Virus record (IMG/VR): IMGVR_UViG_3300017714_000218
Location: 1-21,051 of that record
DNA from: a virus
Strand: one strand, 5' to 3'
DNA length: 21,051 nt
The position numbers were made by a program, and so were the translations under genes. The notes under the pieces are model-generated. The model was given only the letters and a program-made list of their open reading frames with translations, was not told where the DNA came from and ran no database searches. Shown in pieces: positions 6,828 through 11,860 of this stretch (its first letter is position 1; each line of letters opens with the position of its first letter).

Positions 6828-7286
6828 TTAATCGGAGTCTCTACGAGATCCTCCGAATGATACACGACTTTGCCGAGAGTTACTTATCGGCATTGAAGGA
6901 TGTTGATCCTTCATAAGGTCCTGATCTACAGCAGTCATTTGTTCGCGGGTTCTGCCCCCGTAATATGCAGTTCTTTCTGCTACTGTTTCAACAGGTATGC
7001 GGCACAACATCAGTCCGCCTTGACCAATTACACCCTCGTATCGACCATCATCGATAACAGGGGCTTCATAGTTTGGATATTCGTCTTTCCGGACAGGTTC
7101 CCATCCTTCACGTAGCTTGGCGTTGACATTCATCTTGTCTTCCTCACCACGCATTGCAACTCGTATCCAACGATGCACAAAGCCTGGAGGGGCTTCAGGT
7201 GCTGCAAGGTGACTGGGCGGTGCCCACGGTTTTCTGCGCGTTTCTGTATCGCGGGTTTCGCTTGCGCGAGGTTTTCTATCAGCCAT
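6828..7286 (-). CDS. Conserved capsid-region protein, 152 aa, unknown function
   Basis: Starts with a charged, probably disordered N terminus rich in Arg and Pro (about residues 1-35), then a compact region with FVHRWIRVAMRGEEDKMNV, KLREGWEPVRKDEYP, DDGRYEGVIGQGGLMLCRIP and VETVAERTAYYGGRTREQM. The tail is Ser/Arg rich. This block arrangement is common between scaffold and capsid genes in uncultured marine phages. The location makes a head-assembly role likely; function is unknown. Only a weak TAAGATA lies before the ATG, and the gene begins four bases after the scaffold stop, so translational coupling is probable. Confidence 0.75.
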   Translation of the reverse strand: MADRKPRASETRDTETRRKPWAPPSHLAAPEAPPGFVHRWIRVAMRGEEDKMNVNAKLREGWEPVRKDEYPNYEAPVIDDGRYEGVIGQGGLMLCRIPVETVAERTAYYGGRTREQMTAVDQDLMKDQHPSMPISNSRQSRVSFGGSRRDSD

Positions 7287-7290
7287 TATC

Positions 7291-8181
7291 TTAATCCTTC
7301 ACATATTTTGCATATTCTTCAAGCGGTACGTTTAAACGTTTTGCCATCGCAATTTGTGATGGTGATAACTTCACCAACCTGCGCCCTGATTTTGCTGTAC
7401 TGCGGGTAGCTGAAGCGCCAGCAGGTGCGACCTGTGCTCCGCCCGATCTTTTCGTAGGTTGAAATTTATGTGGAAATTCCGACCTCATACGTTTATCAAC
7501 TTCAGTATAGTAGTCTTCGGAGTTCGGGTCAAATCCTTCCTCGTCAACTAATTTCTTATGAAGCCCAAAAGCAGCGTAAGTCATCATATCATCTGACCCA
7601 AACCACTCGTTTTTATCTGCCCATTCCTGTGCCCTGGGGTCAGGAGAGACTTCTTTATTTTGAACAGGGGCAATAGTTTGTGCATGTTGTTGCGGCGCAG
7701 GCTCTTGCTCTTGCACAGACAACCTCTGCTTTGCAGCGCGTACCCGCTCTTGCATTAAAGCCATCTTGGACAACTGCTCTTGAGCGGCGAACATCGCGTC
7801 GCTGTCTCCAGACTCGTATGCCGCCCTGTGCTGCTGCTTAACGTTAGCTATCTGCCCTTCAATACGAGACTCTTCTGATTGGACATATCCTTTGTCTAGG
7901 TTTTTAACGTGCGTCTTTAGCTTATTGTTTTCATCCAAAAGACGTTGAGCCATGGTGACCGCTTCTTCACGGTCTCGCTCTTCCTTACGGTATTTCTCCG
8001 TAAGTTTCTTGATTCTCCCTTGAACCTTTTTGCTGTAGTTGTTGAGTTCGTCGTCGTCAGACGCAACCGAAACTTTTTCTTCTGAGGATCCTTCATCCTC
8101 TACAGGTTCAATTTCAACCTCAACGCCTGTATCCTCTTCTGCAACAGCCTCTTCATTTGTATTCTCATTTTCTTTTGACAT
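7291..8181 (-). CDS. Capsid scaffolding protein
   Basis: 296 residues. Residues 1-50 are extremely acidic (Glu/Asp runs), about 50-145 form a long coiled coil (KKLTEKYRKEERDREEAVTM onward), 145-185 are Gln/Pro rich and the C terminus (RLVKLSPSQIAMAKRLNVPL, then EEYAKYVKD) is a basic helix-turn-helix-like segment. Acidic head, coiled coil and basic capsid-binding C terminus is the hallmark of phage scaffolds such as those of P22 and phi29. The position upstream of the coat gene fits. AGGAGAG lies upstream of the ATG. It would guide procapsid assembly and then leave; no protease motif is visible. Confidence 0.8.
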   Translation of the reverse strand: MSKENENTNEEAVAEEDTGVEVEIEPVEDEGSSEEKVSVASDDDELNNYSKKVQGRIKKLTEKYRKEERDREEAVTMAQRLLDENNKLKTHVKNLDKGYVQSEESRIEGQIANVKQQHRAAYESGDSDAMFAAQEQLSKMALMQERVRAAKQRLSVQEQEPAPQQHAQTIAPVQNKEVSPDPRAQEWADKNEWFGSDDMMTYAAFGLHKKLVDEEGFDPNSEDYYTEVDKRMRSEFPHKFQPTKRSGGAQVAPAGASATRSTAKSGRRLVKLSPSQIAMAKRLNVPLEEYAKYVKD

Positions 8182-8190
8182 ACCGCTCTC

Positions 8191-8679
8191 CTAAACCTGT
8201 TTGATGTCGTCGGGTTCTAGTATCGTGGCAATGACTTCGTCATCATTAATGATGCGAACTTCCCCGCCGTCGATCTTGAACCTCGAACCAGAGTATCGGC
8301 CAATACACACCCATTGTCCTTCTTCGCACCATGACTTGGGATTTTTCCCAAACTTATCAGGGTCTTGATAGGCTAGGGGTCCGATCTTTAAAACATAAGC
8401 CACAACCGTGGCTACAGCTTCTCGGGCCCTTATCTCATCGGGGATGTAAATACCTCCCTGAGTTTTAGTCGCGCCTTGATAAGGCATAACCAAAACCCGC
8501 CAACCTGTTGGCTGTGGGAGACGATCAAGTAAAGGTTTTTCTAAAAGAGCAGGATCAAGCACTCGATCCTGCGCGTCAACATACGCGCTTTCAACTGAAG
8601 AAGAGTCCGCTTCTGCGGGTTTCTTCTCTTTGTTTATTTTCTGCGCGACATGTTCAGGAAGATATAAGGTCTTCGACAT
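8191..8679 (-). CDS. GroES-like co-chaperonin (Cpn10 family)
   Basis: 162 residues; residues 55-157 match the Cpn10 fold. PTGWRVLVMPY is the first strand, KTQGGIYIPDEI (72-83) is the mobile loop with GIYI in place of the GroEL-contacting IVL of GroES, ATVVAYVLKIGP corresponds to the GEVLAVG strand, and GQWVCIGRYSGSRFKIDGGE plus VRIINDDEVIATIL form the final strands. It carries an extra 50-residue N terminus and a longer loop at 103-120 compared with GroES. Like T4 gp31 it may redirect host GroEL to fold the coat protein; no groEL is in the window. The ATG at 8679 is chosen because the domain and SKTLYLPEH start follow it; GGAG lies upstream. It overlaps the upstream gene by 26 bases. Confidence 0.85.
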   Translation of the reverse strand: MSKTLYLPEHVAQKINKEKKPAEADSSSVESAYVDAQDRVLDPALLEKPLLDRLPQPTGWRVLVMPYQGATKTQGGIYIPDEIRAREAVATVVAYVLKIGPLAYQDPDKFGKNPKSWCEEGQWVCIGRYSGSRFKIDGGEVRIINDDEVIATILEPDDIKQV

Positions 8680-8866
8680 CGTCAGCGTGATTCTCCAGCA
8701 GGGCTTTAAGTTCCTCACGAGCGTAGGTGATGCCCCGTATCTCACCCACCATGAGTTTATAATGCTCCCAGTCCTTGGCAGCATCCATTCCCAAAGCACT
8801 TGCAATCTCTTGTTCGCGCTCTCTTAGTAGCTTATACATATATTTCGCGAGATCAACACCGTCCAT
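8654..8866 (-). CDS. Small helical phage protein, 70 aa
   Basis: Almost entirely alpha-helical and charged, with two amphipathic segments (YMYKLLREREQEIASALG and YKLMVGEIRGITYAREELKA) and an acidic C terminus. It resembles short helical proteins found beside scaffold genes of marine phages, but I cannot name a function. It starts at an ATG overlapping the upstream TAA (TAATG) with no good ribosome-binding site, so translation should be coupled. Its 3' end overlaps the GroES-like gene by 26 bases. Confidence 0.75.
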   Translation of the reverse strand: MDGVDLAKYMYKLLREREQEIASALGMDAAKDWEHYKLMVGEIRGITYAREELKALLENHADDVEDLISS

Positions 8867-9243
8867 TAAAGAATATCTCTTTCTGAACCCTCAGCGTCGG
8901 CAGTTATTGGGCCACCTGTGACCCAATCATCACAGGTATGATCCGCTTTACACATGAATTTGTATATCTGACAGTAACCCAAGTCCCCAGAATCATCGCC
9001 AATACACTTGAGCATGTCTTCTGTCTGGTTGTATGCGCCACAATTGCCGCAGATATCTGTTAATTTAAAACCACCGTCGTCCGCTGGATCTCGGTAGTTG
9101 GCTTCGTCAATAGCCTGCACTTTGTTAACTTCGTTAACTTCGGCATCTTGCGTAGCTACAGGACAGCTTGACCCATCGTCACCCTTTTCCATTTTATCAA
9201 CAGGGATTCCGTCAGGCATAATGCTGATCATAATTGTTGGCAT
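8866..9243 (-). CDS. Cysteine-rich protein with HiPIP-like cysteine pattern
   Basis: 125 residues. An N-terminal acidic, flexible half is followed by a cysteine cluster: Cys65-x2-Cys68, Cys80, Cys91, Cys98, Cys104, in the context CGNCGAY, KCIGDD, LGYCQIYKFMC and HTCDDW. C-x2-C followed by two further cysteines, the last in GYCxxY, resembles the ordering in high-potential iron-sulphur proteins (CxxC, C, GWCxxY), though the spacing is shorter and two extra cysteines follow. A zinc or disulphide-stabilised structure is equally possible. I recall related proteins in marine phages without a function. Start ATG overlaps the upstream TGA (TGATG). There is no signal peptide. Confidence 0.75.
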   Translation of the reverse strand: MPTIMISIMPDGIPVDKMEKGDDGSSCPVATQDAEVNEVNKVQAIDEANYRDPADDGGFKLTDICGNCGAYNQTEDMLKCIGDDSGDLGYCQIYKFMCKADHTCDDWVTGGPITADAEGSERDIL

Positions 9244-9497
9244 CAGTAAGTTTCGCCCCCACGGAATCCAGACATTTGAGCCGCTCCACAGCCGCGTGGT
9301 TTAGGCGTTGTCATGCCTCCGTCACCAAACTTTTTAACCTCTCCATAGTCTAGAAGAAGCTCGTTGTCTTGTAAATACCTCCGTTTGGCTTCATTGTTAC
9401 CGCTTTTCACAGCCCTGGCTTCTGCCACTTCCTGATTTGTCATAGTTACCTCTTCTGGTCTTTTCCTTGGGCGAGGTGATTTTTTGGGTGCAGGCAT
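9243..9497 (-). CDS. Small phage protein with KK..GGM and RGCG motifs, 84 aa
   Basis: The first 16 residues are basic and Pro rich (PAPKKSPRPRKRPEE), the middle is helical (NQEVAEARAVKSGNNEAKRR) and the tail reads YGEVKKFGDGGMTTPKPRGC then GAAQMSGFRGGETY. The KKxxxGG tail is shared with several other small late proteins in this window. GGAGGG lies just before the ATG. It sits between the endolysin and the cysteine-rich gene. No function is known to me; the Gly-rich C terminus is typical of small virion-type proteins in marine phage metagenomes. Confidence 0.75.
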   Translation of the reverse strand: MPAPKKSPRPRKRPEEVTMTNQEVAEARAVKSGNNEAKRRYLQDNELLLDYGEVKKFGDGGMTTPKPRGCGAAQMSGFRGGETY

Positions 9498-9506
9498 ATT
9501 GCCCTC

Positions 9507-9962
9507 CTACAGTATAATTTCAAAATGCGGCCCATCAATAAACGGGCGTCTTCCTTGAGACCTTCGAAGGTCAATGTAAGCATTCATAGCATCTTCCATC
9601 GAGCCTTTCCAGTGGCGTATATCACCAACGCTCCAAGCAGCGCCCCACTTCACAGCGACGCCAGCCATCTCTGCGCCCTCTTTCATCGCGTCAGCCAGAT
9701 CATCGTATACATGCAACTGCCATGAACCCTTGCCTCCAACATAAGCCATAAGGTCAACGGCATGTCCTGTCAGGTGCTTCGACTTCATAGTTTGGCTTGC
9801 GCCCTTGGCTACAAGTTCTTTTTGCATCTCTAGCGTTCTCAGCCCTTGGATAACACCAAAGTCAACTTTCGTTGCCGTGATTGCGTGATTAACGACAGCG
9901 ACTAAGCGCTCGTCTACACCCTCAAGCCTATCAAGGCTACGTCGTGATAATTTAAATCCCAT
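9507..9962 (-). CDS. Endolysin: M15-family L-alanyl-D-glutamate peptidase type
   Basis: 151 residues. The motif SKHLTGHAVDL supplies His63 and Asp70, and GPHFEI supplies His146: the three zinc ligands of VanY/M15 peptidases, with the H-x6-D spacing of T5 endolysin. FGVIQGLRT (about 35-43) is the usual family start of the fold. Glu148 is a candidate catalytic or supporting acid. The enzyme would cut peptide stems of peptidoglycan at lysis. There is no signal peptide or membrane segment, so it should need the holin gene upstream. An insertion at about 114-140 lengthens the loop before the last ligand. AAGGAGAA precedes the ATG. Confidence 0.9.
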   Translation of the reverse strand: MGFKLSRRSLDRLEGVDERLVAVVNHAITATKVDFGVIQGLRTLEMQKELVAKGASQTMKSKHLTGHAVDLMAYVGGKGSWQLHVYDDLADAMKEGAEMAGVAVKWGAAWSVGDIRHWKGSMEDAMNAYIDLRRSQGRRPFIDGPHFEIIL

Positions 9963-9972
9963 TGTATTCTCC

Positions 9973-10260
9973 TTACTTTATGCCAGCCATATACAGTTTA
10001 ACTTCGATTTCTTTAAGCCTGATTTCCATTGCCCTAACTCTAGCAATAGCGTCAGCCACTTCTGGCGGCGGTTTAAACTCGTCAATCCAGTTGTCGTTTT
10101 CCTCAACCTCAATAGCCAACATCTCTAGGTTGTGCTCCAAAAAACTTAACCGCTCACTGATCCCGAAATAGGCCCAGACACTTACTGCTGTAGCCGCAAT
10201 CATTGCTAACAAGTTCTTTAACGGTATCGTAAACTCTGAGCTTTCGGAAAGTTTGGTCAT
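9973..10260 (-). CDS. Single-pass membrane protein with coiled coil, spanin-like position
   Basis: 95 residues. A transmembrane helix lies at about residues 14-34 (LKNLLAMIAATAVSVWAYFG), followed by amphipathic helices (ERLSFLEHNLEMLAIEVEEN and VADAIARVRAMEIRLKEIEV). This topology and the place between holin and endolysin suggest an inner-membrane spanin component, but no lipoprotein partner is seen, so this is inference. The ATG at 10260 overlaps the holin TGA (TGATG) and has AGAGG five bases upstream; a GTG one codon earlier is less likely. Confidence 0.75.
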   Translation of the reverse strand: MTKLSESSEFTIPLKNLLAMIAATAVSVWAYFGISERLSFLEHNLEMLAIEVEENDNWIDEFKPPPEVADAIARVRAMEIRLKEIEVKLYMAGIK

Positions 10261-10643
10261 CACTTCCTCTTAAACAGTGCAGTTGCGCCTCGCACACCAA
10301 AACTTGCAGAAATTGCTAAACCCAAACTATAAAAATACCAGTCGGGCGCCTTGTTAAGCTGCTCAAACCCACGATCAACCCAACCTTCCGCCCCTGGAAC
10401 CCAACAAAGAACCAATGGAATCGACAGGATAATTACAAACCATTCGTCTTTCCAGCTGGACCTGGATCCTTCAGCCATAATGCGCTCCCAATCGGCAACG
10501 CTTGTCTCTTTTGACATCAATATCTGAGCCTTGGCCTTGGCCTCGGTTAGCTTTAACTCTGCATTTGCGGCGTTCTTATCCGCTTTGCCTTGCAACCAGC
10601 TTCCCGCTAGGTTGGCAATCGGGCCTATAAACGCTTGTATCAT
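10260..10643 (-). CDS. Holin, 3TM (gene-transfer-agent) type
   Basis: 127 residues. An N-terminal amphipathic part (IQAFIGPIANLAGSWLQGKA) and long charged helix (about 20-60) precede WKDEWFVIILSIPLVLCWVP (residues 64-83) and a last hydrophobic segment DWYFYSLGLAISASFGVRGA (101-120) ending in KRK. The motif order with SWKDEW and FGVRG is that of the 3TM GTA-type holin family (Pfam Holin_3TMs). It would permeabilise the inner membrane to release the M15 endolysin two genes downstream. GGAGG precedes the ATG, which overlaps the upstream stop (ATGA). Confidence 0.85.
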   Translation of the reverse strand: MIQAFIGPIANLAGSWLQGKADKNAANAELKLTEAKAKAQILMSKETSVADWERIMAEGSRSSWKDEWFVIILSIPLVLCWVPGAEGWVDRGFEQLNKAPDWYFYSLGLAISASFGVRGATALFKRK

Positions 10644-10945
10644 TTCTTAGCCTCCATGGCGTTGAAGCCAAAATATGCCGCAGCAATTCCGCTGGCCCCG
10701 ATAACGTATACGGCAGCTATGTCGGCTATGAGCTTCGCTGCGGTGTCAAAGCCCGTCACAGAGGCTAACAGGATGACCGCTGGGTACATTATCATGCCCG
10801 ACAGAGCAAACCACGTCATGCGTCTCTGTGCGTCTCTTTTAGCATCAGCATCTTCCATGCGCAGACGACGATCTTCCAGCATAAGCTCTCTCTCGCTGGG
10901 GTCAATCTTACCGTTTGCGTTTAAGTCGTACTGTTCTTTTTCCAT
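10640..10945 (-). CDS. Two-TM membrane protein with N-terminal EF-hand loop
   Basis: 101 residues. Residues 7-18 read DLNANGKIDPSE, matching a canonical 12-residue calcium loop (D1, N3, N5, G6, I8, D9, E12). A charged helix (20-42) leads to two membrane helices at about 45-63 and 72-95. Similar small EF-hand plus membrane proteins occur beside holins in marine phages. It may be a second holin or holin regulator; calcium binding is inferred from the motif. A distant GGAG (about 12 bases) precedes the ATG. Its start overlaps the 3' end of the 46-aa ORF. Confidence 0.8.
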   Translation of the reverse strand: MEKEQYDLNANGKIDPSERELMLEDRRLRMEDADAKRDAQRRMTWFALSGMIMYPAVILLASVTGFDTAAKLIADIAAVYVIGASGIAAAYFGFNAMEAKK

Positions 10946-11048
10946 CTAAAAAATACTCCGCTGCGCGTTTGTCTTTGGTTATTATAACAACTTTACCTGA
11001 TTTGTCATATACAACATACTTTCCGCTTTTATTCTGTTGTAACCTCAA
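10908..11048 (-). CDS. Probable very small basic protein, 46 aa
   Basis: Too short for ordinary ORF calling. From a TTG at 11048 it reads a protein-like sequence with KSGKYVVYDKSGKVVIITKD, then KRAAEYFLDGKR, ending RLKRKR: two beta strands with a YDKSGK turn, a helix and a basic tail. No ATG is available in this frame and no Shine-Dalgarno site precedes the TTG, so initiation would depend on coupling to the 54-aa gene, which it overlaps by 20 bases; it overlaps the next gene by 38 bases. The strand-turn-strand pattern supports a real gene, the weak start argues for caution. Confidence 0.5.
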   Translation of the reverse strand: MRLQQNKSGKYVVYDKSGKVVIITKDKRAAEYFLDGKRTVRLKRKR

Positions 11049-11193
11049 AACAATATGTCACTGTATTCTGATTAACGATTAAGACCTTGGCTTCATTTTT
11101 AGCGCTAATGCACTCGTTTCTGGAGCTGAATTGCCCCAACTCATAACTCGTTATGTTATTGTTGATAATATGAAACCATACTAACACCCACAT
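11029..11193 (-). CDS. Small exported- or membrane-like protein with two cysteines, 54 aa
   Basis: Begins at an ATG overlapping the stop of the 156-aa gene (TGATG). Residues 1-10 are hydrophobic (MWVLVWFHII), followed by FSSRNECISAKNEAKVLIVN and VTYCFEV, with Cys27 and Cys48. A hydrophobic start plus two cysteines separated by a helix is common in small phage and bacterial periplasmic or membrane-anchored proteins beginning MWVLV, which I recall but cannot name. It fills a gap that otherwise appears non-coding in the late operon. Coupled translation is likely since no clear Shine-Dalgarno site is seen. Confidence 0.7.
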   Translation of the reverse strand: MWVLVWFHIINNNITSYELGQFSSRNECISAKNEAKVLIVNQNTVTYCFEVTTE

Positions 11194-11663
11194 CAGTAGT
11201 TACCGTTTCTTTCGTTGTAGAGATACAGTATAAAGATCAATGAGGCTATCCCACCGAGAAGAAGTAGCCCGATGATAATTGTGTTGAGGCAGTTGTCTAT
11301 AAACTCTTGTTTTTTGTAGACGAGATCTTTCTGAATTTTTCTTTGCTCGGCTTCCATTTTAAGAATTTCATCCCAAGCGCTGGGGCCGTAATTCCAAGAA
11401 ATGTGGTCCTTTAGTTCTTGACGCATTTCTTTCGCTTTTTGTTTATGCGCCCACAACTCGATAGCGTCGTTTTCCGTGTTAGAAAACATCTTGTATGCTG
11501 GCGGTTTAAGCGCCCGTTGCTCAAGATAATCAAGATCTGAAAGGGCTTTTGACCACTGACCTACAGTCCCAGCCATGCCACTGATATCCCGACCCACATC
11601 GATAGCCTTCTTGATACCCTGATACGCCGCTGTTGCCGCAGCAATTGCGCTAACGGGATCCAC
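11193..11663 (-). CDS. Membrane-anchored coiled-coil phage protein, 156 aa
   Basis: N-terminal small-residue helix (DPVSAIAAATAAYQGIKKAI), a region with WSKALSDLDYLEQRALKPPA, a long charged helix (IELWAHKQKAKEMRQELKDH), ISWNYGPSAWDEI, and a C-terminal transmembrane segment at about 126-149 with a short NERNGNY tail. It starts with GTG, sharing its G with the upstream TAG, and GGGAGAG lies upstream. Relatives begin MDPVSAIA in many marine phages, next to the holin genes. Function unknown; a role in lysis, or as an internal virion protein that inserts into the membrane, are both possible. Confidence 0.75.
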   Translation of the reverse strand: MDPVSAIAAATAAYQGIKKAIDVGRDISGMAGTVGQWSKALSDLDYLEQRALKPPAYKMFSNTENDAIELWAHKQKAKEMRQELKDHISWNYGPSAWDEILKMEAEQRKIQKDLVYKKQEFIDNCLNTIIIGLLLLGGIASLIFILYLYNERNGNY

Positions 11664-11860
11664 TAGAACTCTCCCATAAACCTCTGCGGACGAGCTATAG
11701 GACTGAACCTAGAGTTAACTGTGCCGCCAGAGGAATATTTCTTTTTTCCCGCTTTGCCTAACGCAATAGCCACCGCTTGTTCTTGCGGTTTCCCAGCAGC
11801 CATTTCTGTCTTTATGTTTTGGCTGATAACATTCTTTGATTTACCTGTTTTGAGAGGCAT
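11663..11860 (-). CDS. Small basic phage protein (MPLKTGKSKNVISQNI type), 65 aa
   Basis: The conserved block MPLKTGKSKNVISQNIKTEM then AAGKPQEQAVAIALGKAGKK is frequent in phages, usually directly after the portal gene; I recall it as a domain of unknown function. The tail KKYSSGGTVNSRFSPI and final RPQRFMGEF carries the KK..GG motif seen in other small late proteins here. I chose the ATG at 11860 (GGAG upstream) over an upstream alternative because the block begins there; it then overlaps the portal gene by 20 bases. The AVAIALxKAG helix is typical of the family. Confidence 0.8.
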   Translation of the reverse strand: MPLKTGKSKNVISQNIKTEMAAGKPQEQAVAIALGKAGKKKYSSGGTVNSRFSPIARPQRFMGEF

